Shown here: piece after piece, positions 50,490-61,071 of the stretch
Numbering within the stretch: position 1 is the stretch's first letter
How the letters are laid out: every line of letters begins with the position of its first letter
NCBI GenBank assembly: GCA_004014935.1
Contig: CP025324.1
Location: forward strand, 744,001-808,000
Direction: 5' to 3'
Length of the DNA: 64,000 bases
Source: Saccharomycopsis malanga
Lineage: Eukaryota; Ascomycota; Saccharomycetes; Ascoideales; Saccharomycopsidaceae
Position numbers and translations under genes: made by a program
Notes under the pieces: generated by a model
Seen by the model: only the letters and a program-made list of their open reading frames with translations
Databases searched by the model: none
What the model was told of the DNA's origin: nothing

Positions 50490-51764
50490 ATGATGACGCT
50501 TGCCCACAAGACCTTTTCAGACTTTTTCAATGAGTCGCCGTTGATATCTCGGACCAACTCAGTGGAGTTCGAGTCGCTTTCGCTGTTAGTGGAAGCTAGC
50601 CATGCTTCGTTGGAGAACTCTTTGCTTATTGTTTTGGTGGGGCTTCCTGCCTGTGGAAAAAGTACTGTTGCCAAATATTTAGTCCGTTATCTAGAGACTC
50701 AGCGTTGTCCGGCGAAGATTTATAATGCTGGCAATGTCCGAAGAGCAGCATTTGCTGCTTTGAAGACGCAGAACAATATTCAGAAAAACCGACTTGCTGG
50801 TGATTGGCAGCCGGCAGCGTTTTTCAAAGAAAATAATCAACTCCGAGATAAGTTTGCCTTTGCTGCGTTCGAAAGATGTATTCTGGACATCATCAATAAC
50901 AATGTGTCTGTTGGGATTTTTGATGCTACAAATTCCACAACCAGCCGAAGAGCTCAGCTCAATAGCATAATAAAGATGCATTTGTCCAGTCCCTCTGCCC
51001 TTAAAGTAGTGCTTTTGGATGTCAAATGTACAAATCTTGATTTCTGGTCCTTCAACATGGAGCTCAAGGTGTCGTCCAGTCCAGATTATGTAGGCGAGAC
51101 CCATTCCACGATGTCTCATAAAGAAAAATTGGCGGATTTTGTCGCCAGAACTAAAATATACATCCAAAATTATGAACCAGTGCTGTCCGAGGAGTTGGAT
51201 AGGTACGGTTGGGATTATATAATGTTGGATAATGGTGGTGAAAATTACCGTTATCGTCCTGCAATAACACAGCATATTTCAACGAGAAGTAACAATAACA
51301 TCTCTGAAGCAGCACTCAAGCTTGCCTTAGAACAAAGTTTCAACCTGCTGGCTAAGCTTCAAAGAAACATGTCCTCTCATAGTAGTACTGTTCCTAGCGA
51401 ATCTGCTTCTCCTGATGAAGATCCTCTTTCTTTCAGCGTATCTAAAAAACACACAGTATCTGAAGATAGCGAGAGCCCATCCATATCGTCGTATAGCAGT
51501 ACACTGTCGCTTACTTCTCTGCCAAAAATCGACAGCCTTGCAGTCCACAAGGTATATCAGTTCATCAGCCATTATTACCGCACCACCGGACAAAGTTATC
51601 TCCGCAAAGCAAAACGGTTCAGACCTCAAGTAGATACTGCTGGCAGTACCGTCCATGAGAAGTCAAGCAATGGGTTCGCTTGTAACACTGTGGAGGATTA
51701 CGAAATATTCAAATCCTTGTTCGAAGACCCTCAGATCTCTAACAAGGTCACTGCCTCATATTAG
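50490..51764 (+). CDS. 6-phosphofructo-2-kinase, kinase domain only (Pfk27-like)
   Basis: 424 residues from the ATG at 50490 (TTG upstream in frame is not used). The enzyme makes fructose 2,6-bisphosphate, the activator of phosphofructokinase. P-loop GLPACGKST at 51-59, then YNAGNVRRAAF, FFKENNQLRDKFAFAAFE, GIFDATNSTTSRR with the kinase Asp, SPDYVGETHSTMSHKEKLADF and YIQNYEPV. The fold ends at about 265. No bisphosphatase histidine motif (RHGE) follows; the tail is Ser-rich with many SP/SES sites and a last conserved-looking stretch HKVYQFISHYYRTTGQSY. This resembles S. cerevisiae Pfk27 (about 397 residues), also without phosphatase. Confidence 0.87.
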   Translation: MMTLAHKTFSDFFNESPLISRTNSVEFESLSLLVEASHASLENSLLIVLVGLPACGKSTVAKYLVRYLETQRCPAKIYNAGNVRRAAFAALKTQNNIQKNRLAGDWQPAAFFKENNQLRDKFAFAAFERCILDIINNNVSVGIFDATNSTTSRRAQLNSIIKMHLSSPSALKVVLLDVKCTNLDFWSFNMELKVSSSPDYVGETHSTMSHKEKLADFVARTKIYIQNYEPVLSEELDRYGWDYIMLDNGGENYRYRPAITQHISTRSNNNISEAALKLALEQSFNLLAKLQRNMSSHSSTVPSESASPDEDPLSFSVSKKHTVSEDSESPSISSYSSTLSLTSLPKIDSLAVHKVYQFISHYYRTTGQSYLRKAKRFRPQVDTAGSTVHEKSSNGFACNTVEDYEIFKSLFEDPQISNKVTASY

Positions 51765-52249
51765 ATGCCAGCTGTTGTCTTTCATTCTCGCTCATATTTT
51801 TATTGTTTTTGTTTGGCAGGTGCCTTAGGTTAGGAAATATATTCTTGTAGTATATAGATAGATATTTTAATTATGTAGATTATTTATAGAGTTATAATCC
51901 CTACGTTAATGTTTTATAATTGTTGAAATGTAATTAGTTATTTTTGGTTAGGATTTTGAGGCCTTGTATTCAAGTTAAGACGACTATTGTTATTGGGAGG
52001 TCCTATCTTTTATTTCATCTACTCGAGTATACTAAATAAATGTTCTTCATGATGTATGTATGAAAAACAACTAGAAAATGAGCCATTTATTAGCCACTTT
52101 TTCATCAGTCACAAGCATTTTCGATAAACTCTACATTAATTTTTTTGGATAAACTTTACATTAGAGAACATGTTTCATTGCTTCCTTATTTTTCACAAAT
52201 TGTTTCGCTCAATAATAATCATCACCTGTATTAATTTTTCTCTATAAAC
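51765..52249. other. Spacer between convergent genes
   Basis: About 480 bp, T-rich; 3' flanks only. Confidence 0.5.
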
Positions 52250-52900
52250 TCAAATACAATAGTATCTGTCACCAAAGTCACCACAGCCTGGAACAACATA
52301 TTTTTGCTCATCCAAACCCTTGTCAATAGCACCCGTGATGACTTTAATGTCTGGAAACTTGTCGTGGTAGTTTTTGATGCCTTCTGGGTTACTGACCAAA
52401 TTTAAGAAAAAGATACGTTCTGGCTTGACACCTCTAGAAAGAAGCACTTCAGTTCCCATGATGGCAGAGCCACCAGTAGCAAGCATAGGGTCTAACAAGA
52501 AAACATAACGGTCTGCAATATCAGCAGGGAGTTTCTCATAATATAGTTTAGGCAAAGCTGTTTCTTCGTCTCTTTGAATCAAAATCTTTCCAAGTCTCAC
52601 GCTACGGCAACAATCTCTAAGACCTTGTTCCATCGATTCGCCAGCACGAATGATGGACACACCACAAATCTTTCCGAGGAATTTTACACCATCAAATTGT
52701 TCTCCAACAGAAGTTGTGATAGTAGCAGGTTCTACTGGAAGTTGATTGAGACCTTCCTCAACAAGCAAACGAATAATTCTGTCAGAATAAAAAACAAAAT
52801 CGGATCTGGCAGTTTCTCTGTTTCTGATTATAGTATATAACGATAATAGCTGGTTGGTTTGAGGCAACAATATGACATTTTTGAATGATGTGTTGGACAT
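52250..52900 (-). CDS. FUR1: Uracil phosphoribosyltransferase
   Basis: 216 residues, the same as S. cerevisiae Fur1; ATG at 52900. It makes UMP from uracil and PRPP, the pyrimidine salvage step, and activates 5-fluorocytosine/5-fluorouracil in yeasts. Start VILLPQTNQLLSLYTIIRN, then SIIRAGESMEQGLR, the PRPP loop DPMLATGGSA at 137-146, and the uracil-binding end ITGAIDKGLDEQKYVVPG and GDFGDRYYC. With URA2 at the left edge the window holds both de novo entry and salvage of pyrimidines, but 44 kb apart, so linkage is probably chance. Confidence 0.97.
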   Translation of the reverse strand: MSNTSFKNVILLPQTNQLLSLYTIIRNRETARSDFVFYSDRIIRLLVEEGLNQLPVEPATITTSVGEQFDGVKFLGKICGVSIIRAGESMEQGLRDCCRSVRLGKILIQRDEETALPKLYYEKLPADIADRYVFLLDPMLATGGSAIMGTEVLLSRGVKPERIFFLNLVSNPEGIKNYHDKFPDIKVITGAIDKGLDEQKYVVPGCGDFGDRYYCI

Positions 52901-55900
52901 TTCGATTCTGTTTTATTAGGTAAATGTTTCAATGAATTCAATGATATTTGCTAATGGTAAGTACAATGTCTAATTTTAGTATTTCAAGCACGTCAAACTA
53001 AACCCTGGAATCTCAATATGACTATTTTATGGCCAAAAATGTGTCTTAGTCTTCGCTCTTTCTGGTATTTAAATTTTTTTTTCACCGTTATCTCTCGTTC
53101 GGCGTTGAAAGCCAAAATCACCGGCGAACGCACTTTACGCCTTTATCAGTTGAAGTATACCTATCTAACTCCGTCGGTCATCGCAATGCCATACCATTCT
53201 GGCTGTCATTGTGGGGTTTTCAATGTGTAAGAATTGACATTTTTTATTCGCTGGGAACTCTTGAGCAAAATGGAGTTCGTCCCAGTATTATGATGTAATT
53301 CAAGTCGTGTGACCTCATAATGATATCTGTTGGTAAATTGATTAATCAACTAGTTTTGATAAAAATTGTAAAAAAACTTTGCACTGCTTGTAGTGGTTTT
53401 ATACTGTTCTTTTAGTTATGATATGGACATTTTAAATATTCAGCTATTGAATAGCGTCGTTTCTGATGTTCGAAGCCATAACCTGTTTTTCTAGACTCTT
53501 TTAGATTCTTGAACTACCATTTCGGTCTATCAACTATTCCTACGCTATATATGATTTTTTGCTGTTGCATACACTGTAGATAGAGCAAACATAGAATAAG
53601 GGGTTTAATGTATCTAGTCAATCAAACTATAGGACTAGAAGTATATAGAAGTTTACCACTCATGATACACGCCCCTCTCAAGCCAAGTAATGGACAGATC
53701 CCATCAGATTGATCAGTTGAAACCCCCGTTCACGTCCACCGTTTACTCACTACCAATACTGTTGAAGACAGAATCATGAGTTTTCAAGAGAAAACGAAAC
53801 CGCTTTGAACGAGAACGGTTTTGAGAAAATGGGTGTCTTGGGAAGACAGGAGTTGCGTTATTTGTTTTGTATTTCCAACACTTCTGCTGGTTAGTAATTA
53901 ATTTTAGTTGATTTTGATAAATAAGAATGATTGTCTCTGTTATTTTTGATCTTAACTGTGATAGTTTAGTTGTTCATTATTATGTATACCTTCTATCGTA
54001 GTCGCTTAATCTTGTCTTATTTTACTGCTGAAATAGCTATAATGTTATTGAACAATGCTGATACATGACTATCCATTTGAAATCATCTCATCAACTGGGA
54101 TAAATATATAAAGGTAAGAGACCGCTGGGCACGATAGGTCAGCAACTAGTAGTCTCGGAAAAGAGACAAAAGGCATAACAGGCTCAATGATAAGCCGGTT
54201 ATAATTAACAGGTCATAATTGGTTTTTCCTCGCTATGTTTTTCCAAGTTCCCTTAGACATAATTATACGAAACTAATATTTTCTGGGCTTATAAGATATT
54301 ATTTGAGATGCCTATATTTAATGCCTTACTATTGTCCAGTGGCCAAGTTGGTTGAGCCATCATGCGCCACGCAAACAAGTGTGGCGTTCCTCACTTTGGG
54401 TTTTGGTACTCGATTCGCGTACTTGATGTTTTGGATTAATTAACAAACGTTTTGTTGAATTAAATCAGTTCTATCCAGGTTATTTTGATTTGAAAAAGAA
54501 TGAAAAAGCATGTTAAAATTTTTTCCAATATTCTAGTGCTATTTATAGTGAGCAATTTCAGATTTGCGCATAAATATTTGATATAACGGAAAATTGTCAA
54601 TTTTGACAAAAAGTTGATTCTTTTAAGATCTACTCTAGAGTCTTTGCAAAGACCTAAACCTTAGAGAAATTAAATCTCTGTACTCTTTAAATCCCTGAGT
54701 TTTATTTATGCCTTTTTCAAAATTTGAATAATGTTTTACTCCAAAGAAACACGTATCCCAAAGCTATGAAAAGTTTTGTTCATTATAGATTCTCAGAGAG
54801 GTTTTTAGTCGATAGTTGTCAATGTATATTGTCAAACTAGCGTATTTTAACTCCCTGTGTACATTGAATTATGGAACTCAGTGAAGCGTAATGTGCTTAT
54901 TAATGAGCTTTATATTTTAGTTGTGGGGAGTCCGTTTTAGAAAAGCTTGCAAATGGTTTAATGTTACTATGACTTTGGTTTTAAATTTTTCGTTGTTCTG
55001 ATTTCTGATTTGTTTTATTAAATTCTTCTGAAAGTTGTATTTTGACTGAAAATTGGTGATAAATTTTGGCTTTTAATACAACGATATGTCAATTGCAATT
55101 CTATTGAAAGAGTTTTATTGCTGAAAGCCTCGATTAAGATTGAAGCAAAAAACTACAATTTTCAGACCATATTCATACCCAACAGTTAATTCAATATGGT
55201 AGCATCAATCAGCATTTAACAATCATTCAATTGTAATTTATTAGTATAGCACGTTTTCATACAGGTTGGGAACAAAGCTTTCTCATTATGAGATGAATAA
55301 TGATTAATAGTTAGGTCTCAGGTCAGTAATAATAGTAATAGTAAAAACAATTATAGAAATAGTAATGTGAGATAAATAACCACTGCAATAATGCACGAAG
55401 ACAAGCGTATCAAATAAGCAATTCCATAATGGATATTCCATAATATATATTGTTATTATGTATAGATATAAATTGGTTATGTAGTCATATTCAATATACG
55501 ATCATAGTTTTTTATTATCAACTTTTTTGAGATTTAAAGGTAGGTAATTTACATGAATTATCTTTTAATTTACTGGTTCTGCTTCCAATTGCCCTTACTT
55601 ACTGCAGTGATAGTATAGAAAAACAAATCATCAACTTAAGTTAATATTACTTGTATATGTGCTCATCAATGGGTGTGATAGCACTTTATATTCACGAATT
55701 ATTTCTTTGATTCTTGCTATTCCTTTAATATTTTACTGAAGCAACATGAGTAAATGAACACCATATTTTTCTACGTCCAGCTACTAGTATTTTATTTTTT
55801 CTTCATGCTAACATTTTTAACAGTGTATTTTTATTGCCAGTAGTACAAAAATCATCCTATACTACAAATAAAAACTCGCAATAATAAATTATATTATACA

Positions 55901-55921
55901 AACTTCCCCCCGAAATAATGT
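52901..55921. other. Gene-free 3 kb stretch
   Basis: Includes the FUR1 promoter, in which 53096-53130 has a G+C-rich imperfect inverted repeat (CGTTCGGCG/CACCGGCGAACG). A 70-codon ATG frame at 53018-53230 matches nothing. The large repeat copy lies at about 54195-54935. The rest is AT-rich, with no frame or RNA gene that I can support. Confidence 0.55.
54195..54935 (+). repeat. Large diverged copy of the dispersed element, plus orientation
   Basis: Co-linear with the complement of 10575-11545. The element end with core CTGGGCTTATAAG lies at 54264-54303; after it, A box TGGCCAAGTTGG at 54340-54351, hairpin CGCCAC/GTGGCG, B-box-like GGTACTCGATTCG at 54405-54417 with TTTT soon after, then TTGATATAACGGAAAA, GATTCTCAGAGAG, ATTGTCAAACTAGC and AAGCGTAATGTGCTTATTAA. 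Compared with the other copy it lacks one block before the last third. Conservation is patchy, so the duplication is old. Not coding. Confidence 0.6.
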
Positions 55922-56434
55922 CTACTCCTGGTCCTTGAGATCTTCGTTCACAAAAGGATTGTCGATCACCTCGCTACCAGCAACTGGTGAAATGGTCAAC
56001 AACAATGGGCCTCTGACCACCACAAGACCCAACTTTCTGGTCTTGTCAGTCAATACGGTATCATCTTCTGGGTCCCTTAGCGTTTCCTCTACGTTATCGA
56101 GCACCAAATTCATCAATTGATCGTAACCTTTCAAAGTACCAATCACTTGACGTCCACCAATGAACTTTACTCTTATTTGCTGATCCTGATACTTGGAAAG
56201 ATCTAAAATAGCTTCTCTTTTTGGACCATCTGACTTGTTTCTGTTGTTGTCATTGTTATATCTTCTTTTATTATGGTTGTTATGATTGTTATTATTATTA
56301 TTATTGTAATTGTTATTATTATAACCGCGGTTATTACCGTGCTGATTCTAATCAAATATTAGTAACTCATATTCAATCATACGACCATCTTTGGCCATCC
56401 CTCAACAAATATTTACACATACTCTTTCACTCAT
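55922..56434 (-). CDS. LSM7: Lsm7 (U6 snRNP / mRNA decay) with a 12-base first exon
   Basis: Exon 1 at 56434-56423 encodes only MSER; a 75 nt intron (GTATGT ... TACTAAT ... TAG) joins it to exon 2, 56347-55922, for 145 residues. An Asn-rich stretch (about 5-45) precedes PKREAILDLSKYQD, the Sm1 motif QIRVKFIGGRQVIGTLKGYD and QLMNLVLDNVEE, and Sm2 LGLVVVRGPLLLTIS. Lsm7 is part of Lsm2-8, which binds the U6 3' end, and Lsm1-7 in mRNA decay. S. cerevisiae LSM7 also has an intron close to the start, so the position may be ancestral. The Asn tract is coded by AAT/AAC runs. Divergent from ALF1, 226 bp apart. Confidence 0.92.
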
Positions 56435-56660
56435 ATTTCAAGTATACACCTTGGCTCTATCTATTCATACAATTTCCCCTATTAAACTGCTCATCATCGT
56501 CTCTTAGGCCTCTCTGTCTGACAGCCATATATATGAAAATTCTCGTCATAGTTATGCCGTTACCCGGGCGCCAAAAGCCAATAGTAGGACGGGTGGCATA
56601 GTATTACAACATTGCATAATTAGTATACTTAAATGGATTAATTGGTGATAATCAGGAACA

Positions 56661-57491
56661 ATGTCTGATATAAATATATTTGTCACTTCTTCTTTGACAT
56701 CTTCTGAGCGGCGTGTCGCACAGCACTGGACGTTTGCGTATTTTAAGAACCGTATTGAGCAGATCACGGGTATCCCACCAGTAAACCAAAGAATTGTGGT
56801 TTATCCAAGCTCCAACTCCGCAGAGTATAAAGAGCTCAAACCAGAGAACAGTATCCGGGGTACAGTGGGATCCACAGTAGAAGAAAGGGAGAATAATGTG
56901 CAGCTAGGCGAATTTGAGTTTCTCCGGCCATTTGTAAGAGTTCATGTTGAGGACGACAGATCAGAGTCCGAATTAAACGAGATTGCCAAATTAACATTTG
57001 GTGACCGCTCATTATCTAAAAACCCAAATGCTGAAACTGATATTGAGGAGCTTATGAATGCTAGATTTGTATATAAGGATTCTGATTACCAATCCAGACT
57101 GGACTCTGTCTTGAAATGGAAGGAACAGAACAAATTGGGTCGTTTCAACCCAGAAATAGCTGAAAAACAAAAACAGTCTATTCAAGAGAATATAGAAAAA
57201 GCAAAACTGATTGAGGTTGGTGATCGGTGCCGTATAAAAAACACAGATACCGAAGAACGTCGCGGTACCGTACGGTTTGTAGGGCCTGTCAAGGAAATAT
57301 CCCTGACAGATGCTCAATTTGTATGGGTTGGTGTGGAATTGGACGAACCATTAGGAAAAAACGATGGTAGTATAAAAGGCCACAGATATTTTGAGTGCCG
57401 TAAGAATTACGGATCGTTTGTCAAACCTCTCAGTGTTGAGGTTGGCGATTTTCCTGAATTAGATCTTTTCAGCGATGATGACGAATTATAG
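56661..57491 (+). CDS. ALF1: Tubulin-folding cofactor B (Alf1)
   Basis: 276 residues, ATG at 56661. Cofactor B binds alpha-tubulin after the chaperonin and helps heterodimer assembly. A ubiquitin-like domain (1-110, NIFVTSSLTSSERRVAQ, NQRIVVYPS) is followed by a short charged helix region and the CAP-Gly domain (about 180-262): VGDRCRIKNTDTEERRGTVRF, WVGVELDEPLGKNDGSIKG and KNYGSFVKP, matching the GKNDG signature. The C-terminus is acidic and ends DDDEL, short of the EEI/EEY-type ends of some relatives. Confident. Confidence 0.94.
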   Translation: MSDINIFVTSSLTSSERRVAQHWTFAYFKNRIEQITGIPPVNQRIVVYPSSNSAEYKELKPENSIRGTVGSTVEERENNVQLGEFEFLRPFVRVHVEDDRSESELNEIAKLTFGDRSLSKNPNAETDIEELMNARFVYKDSDYQSRLDSVLKWKEQNKLGRFNPEIAEKQKQSIQENIEKAKLIEVGDRCRIKNTDTEERRGTVRFVGPVKEISLTDAQFVWVGVELDEPLGKNDGSIKGHRYFECRKNYGSFVKPLSVEVGDFPELDLFSDDDEL

Positions 57492-57928
57492 TCTATATAT
57501 GCTAATAGAATTTAAACTATAGTTGAGCTTATTTTGGAGATTTTATTTTAAGGTAATTATTTTAGATGTTTTCTTTCAATTGTAAAAAGCTGTTGCTCAA
57601 TCCAATCTAAACCATTGAAATTTGGTACCAAAAAAAAATATTATTTTAATGAAGACAGTAAAAAGCCGAAGAAGAAATGTCAATTTATCATCCGGCAAGA
57701 ATAAAGATTATAATCATCTTGAAATTTGGGACATTCTAATTCTTACAATGATGAATACAACAAAATAAAAATAATCTTTTTCAAAAAGCATTGAACTGAA
57801 CTAAGTATAAAATAAATAAAAATTGGTGTAGCTGATAGCTTTTCAATAGAGTGAGACCAAATAGCCTATTTAACCAATCATGAACTAAAACTGAAAATAT
57901 TCCCTAATAAGAAAACCCTTTTCGATAT
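57492..57928. other. Spacer between convergent ALF1 and the zinc transporter
   Basis: About 440 bp of AT-rich 3' flank; nothing else seen. Confidence 0.5.
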
Positions 57929-59089
57929 TCATGCCCATTTGCCTAGCAATGCCATGACCATACAGCCTAACAAGGTACAGCCAACATTAAAACACAATTT
58001 GGGCAAATCTTTCTTTGCAGCATCGTTGAATACGAAATCTCGGGCAAGAAGCTCTACAAGACCACTGTAGATTAATATACCAGCGGATAATGAGTCCAAG
58101 ATGCCTGACACTACTGTGGCGATGAATGAAGAAGAGGCATAAGTGTTTCTAATTCCTATACCAATAGCAATTGCTATAGGGGTGACAAGACCATAAAGGC
58201 AACACAAGGCATAGCAGAGACCTCTAGATTTGGAGGCGGGCCATGGGATTGCTGAAAGTCTAGCACCGATTCCCAATCCTTCAAATGACTGGTGGAAAAT
58301 AATGACAATAAACAACGTTTTAAACTCATCATACTCAGTGCTTCCCAAGTTGAGACCAATAATTACCGAATGGAAAATCACACCAAATTCCAACACCATG
58401 AAAGAATATATTTGGCGGTTAAACTCAAATTCGACGGCTTCATCATCGAGGGGCAGGTCGATGCTTTGAATATCATACTGTACATTACTCTTGCTTGTTT
58501 TGCTAATTTCTGAGCAACTATTATTTTGATGATTATTGTTTCCAACATGCATGTGAATGGCACGTCTTTCAATATCATTCTCAGGTGGACGTTTATCAGT
58601 AATGAGGTCTTCCACATTAGGCTCAGAAGAGACTGTTCCAAACCTTCTCTCAACATATATTTCAGAACAAAGCTCGATGAGGAATATTGAGAAAATCGAA
58701 AGCAACATAAATGCTGGAGGCCAAGAGTAAACTGCCCAGTTGCCCCATCCTCCTACACATGTATTAGATCCTATGGCCCCATAGGCAGGGTCCATTAAAT
58801 GGACAAAGGCAGTAGCGATAATGACACCGGCACCAAAGTATCTTGCAAAGAGGTAGGCGTAAAGGGGGATTTTGAAATTGAAATCCTGACAAAGCACGGG
58901 AAGAAGGGTTGTAACAGTGGCTGTTATTAAGACGACAAATATAGAAACAATTCTCGGACCAATACCACCAGAAAATTCTGGAGCAGCATCTACAAAACCT
59001 TGAAGAACACATATTTTAAACAGATCAGCAACGTCTTCATCAGTTAAAAGGATTTTGTCAACATCCCCATCAAAGTTCCAATATACCAT
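57929..59089 (-). CDS. ZIP-family zinc transporter (Zrt1/Zrt2-like)
   Basis: 386 residues from the ATG at 59089; the frame upstream begins with GTG. A plasma-membrane zinc uptake carrier of eight helices. Helices 1-3 lie at about 48-70, 80-102 and 125-145, with GAGVIIATAFVHLMDP. The cytosolic loop (about 155-225) has only a small His cluster (HMHVGNNNH), less than in many Zrt1. Transport-site motifs: EFGVIFHSVIIGLNLG (helix 4) and FHQSFEGLGIGARL (helix 5). The C-terminal helix ends GCMVMALLGKWA, as usual. I saw no clear Zap1-type box (ACCTTNAAGGT) in the promoter. Zrt1 and Zrt2 cannot be told apart here. Confidence 0.91.
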   Translation of the reverse strand: MVYWNFDGDVDKILLTDEDVADLFKICVLQGFVDAAPEFSGGIGPRIVSIFVVLITATVTTLLPVLCQDFNFKIPLYAYLFARYFGAGVIIATAFVHLMDPAYGAIGSNTCVGGWGNWAVYSWPPAFMLLSIFSIFLIELCSEIYVERRFGTVSSEPNVEDLITDKRPPENDIERRAIHMHVGNNNHQNNSCSEISKTSKSNVQYDIQSIDLPLDDEAVEFEFNRQIYSFMVLEFGVIFHSVIIGLNLGSTEYDEFKTLFIVIIFHQSFEGLGIGARLSAIPWPASKSRGLCYALCCLYGLVTPIAIAIGIGIRNTYASSSFIATVVSGILDSLSAGILIYSGLVELLARDFVFNDAAKKDLPKLCFNVGCTLLGCMVMALLGKWA

Positions 59090-59681
59090 CTTTTGGCTAG
59101 CTGAAATACAAATCTGTTTATACACTGGCTGTAATAAAGACTTTGAATTTTATCAAGATATTTGATGCTATTTAATGACACTTCAAATGTTGAAGAGAAA
59201 AAGAAATGTCCACCTAAATAATGATTTAAAATGTTATTTTACTAGAAAATTGACAGAAGCTGTCATGACAAATACAATGCTCATTATATAACTTTTAAAA
59301 AACCATTACAGTACATTCTTCCCATGGAATAGCTCCCTAATTTTTAACTCACTTTTACAGCATTGCACTAGTATTATCCACCTTTTCCAATATAAAAAAC
59401 TTCAACCCTGCTGGATCAATGAATGGCGCTGATGGCGATAATGCTGCCGTACGCATGCTGGGCTTCTATCATGCAATGTTACTGTATATTGATGCACTAT
59501 GCTGCATGTGTCACAATATTGATGCGTGAATACGAAGAAGGTTCTGGAACACGTGCGCCAGGGTGGCACCTGGCGGCGATGAAAAGCTTGCCGAAGAGCA
59601 TGGGGGGAGGAGGAAAGACAGAATATATATATATAATTTTTTTGGATATTAGGGATCAAGCGCTGGACAAATACAAGCAAA
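59090..59681. other. Divergent spacer of the zinc transporter and SGT2
   Basis: About 590 bp. Right half has ACGCATGC and CATGCAATG boxes, the heat-shock element at 59537-59549 and a TATATATATA run (about 59624-59634), probably the SGT2 TATA region. No gene seen. Confidence 0.5.
59537..59549. promoter_or_regulatory. Three-unit heat-shock element upstream of SGT2
   Basis: GAAGGTTCTGGAA has three alternating, correctly spaced units (GAA-nn-TTC-nn-GAA), the form bound by trimeric Hsf1, 133 bp before the SGT2 ATG. CACGTG follows directly (59550-59555, overlapping its end). Confidence 0.6.
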
Positions 59682-60758
59682 ATGGTATCTAACAAAGAGG
59701 TTGCGTCTTTAATTATAGACTTTGTTCAAAATGCTGTGAAAAACAAGGTTGTCGGTGAAGATTATGTTGAATCTATGGATGTAGTTGTCAGCTGTATTTC
59801 CGATGCTTTTGAGGTTGAAACTGACGAAGCTGCTAAGATAATCAGTGACAGTTTTGGTGGACAAGGGTTGCTGGCATTGTTGGATGGTGCTGCTGTAGAA
59901 AGTAAGAAAAACGCTTCAGTTGGTGACTCTTCTAAAGACGGATCAGCTGTACCTGTCAATATTTCTGGTGACGAAACAGAAAGAAAAGCAAAGGCGGAAG
60001 CGCTTAAAGTAGAAGGCAATAAGCTCATGGCGCAAAAAGATTACGAAGGCGCTATTGCCAAGTACACGGCTGCCATTGAGGAAGTGTCTACCAATGCTGT
60101 ATACTATTCCAACAGAGCTGCTGCCTACTCTTCTTCTGGTAAGCACAACTTGGCTATCAAAGATGCTAACAAGGCTATTGAATTGGACCCTACGTATGCC
60201 AGAGCTTATTCCAGATTAGGTCTTGCAAACTATGCTCTTGGCGACGCTAAGGCTGCTTTGGAAGCCTACAAAAAAGGCCTTGAAATCGAAGGAGACAAGC
60301 CTTCTCCAGGCATGACCAAAGGTTATGAGACTGCTAAGAAAAGAGTCGAGGACGAAGGTGGAGATGTCTCTTCTTCTGACGCTGCTACTACTGATAGATC
60401 TACTGAATCTAGCTCTGGTGGTCTTCCAGATCTTGCGGGTCTTGCTTCCTCTTTAGGAGGCGGTTCTGGTGGCATGCCAGATTTTTCTAGCATGATGAAC
60501 AACCCTCAGATCATGCAAGCCGCTCAGAGAATGATGCAGGACCCTAATGCCATGTCCAATTTGATGAATAACCCTATGCTTCAGCAAATGGCTGGCAACT
60601 TTGGTCTTGGAGGAGGCTCAGGCTCTCGCCCTAGCGAAAATGGAGGATCTGGCAGCCAACCAAACTTGGATGACTTGTTAAACAATCCTCTTTTACAAAA
60701 CTTGGCTAGTAGCTTCATGGGAGGTAACAGAAACGGTGCCAACAATGGTGGCCAATGA
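59682..60758 (+). CDS. SGT2: Sgt2 TPR co-chaperone of the GET pathway
   Basis: 358 residues (S. cerevisiae 346). Sgt2 receives tail-anchored membrane proteins from Hsp70 and passes them through Get4-Get5 to Get3. N-terminal dimer domain, about 1-75 (SNKEVASLIIDFVQNAV), which binds Get5; three TPR units at about 105-215 (KVEGNKLMAQKDYEGAIAKY, AVYYSNRAAAYSSSGKHNLA, YARAYSRLGLANYALGDAK) with the Lys/Asn/Arg carboxylate-clamp residues that hold Hsp70/Hsp90 tails; C-terminal Met/Gln/Asn-rich client domain (about 260-340) with repeated MxxNP units. The last segment is Gly/Asn/Ser-rich. Cytosolic. The heat-shock element upstream fits a chaperone gene. Followed by a long AAT repeat. Confidence 0.95.
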   Translation: MVSNKEVASLIIDFVQNAVKNKVVGEDYVESMDVVVSCISDAFEVETDEAAKIISDSFGGQGLLALLDGAAVESKKNASVGDSSKDGSAVPVNISGDETERKAKAEALKVEGNKLMAQKDYEGAIAKYTAAIEEVSTNAVYYSNRAAAYSSSGKHNLAIKDANKAIELDPTYARAYSRLGLANYALGDAKAALEAYKKGLEIEGDKPSPGMTKGYETAKKRVEDEGGDVSSSDAATTDRSTESSSGGLPDLAGLASSLGGGSGGMPDFSSMMNNPQIMQAAQRMMQDPNAMSNLMNNPMLQQMAGNFGLGGGSGSRPSENGGSGSQPNLDDLLNNPLLQNLASSFMGGNRNGANNGGQ

Positions 60759-60848
60759 TTGCTAATGTGTTTACTTTTTTGTTTGTCATTATACATTTTT
60801 TATTTTATTCATAGTATAGTATTTTTACGACAAATTCCATTGTTAATT

Positions 60849-61071
<223 letters not shown>

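Noticed and set aside
53018-53230. 70-codon plus frame near FUR1
   Set aside because: Lies in the FUR1 promoter, matches nothing and has mixed low-complexity composition.
54340-54430. A true tRNA gene
   Set aside because: A and B boxes are tRNA-like, but the T arm and acceptor ends do not pair and box spacing differs between the copies (about 55 and 66 bases).
10575-54935. Inverted repeats as centromere arms
   Set aside because: The two copies enclose about 43 kb full of ordinary housekeeping genes, unlike yeast centromere cores.
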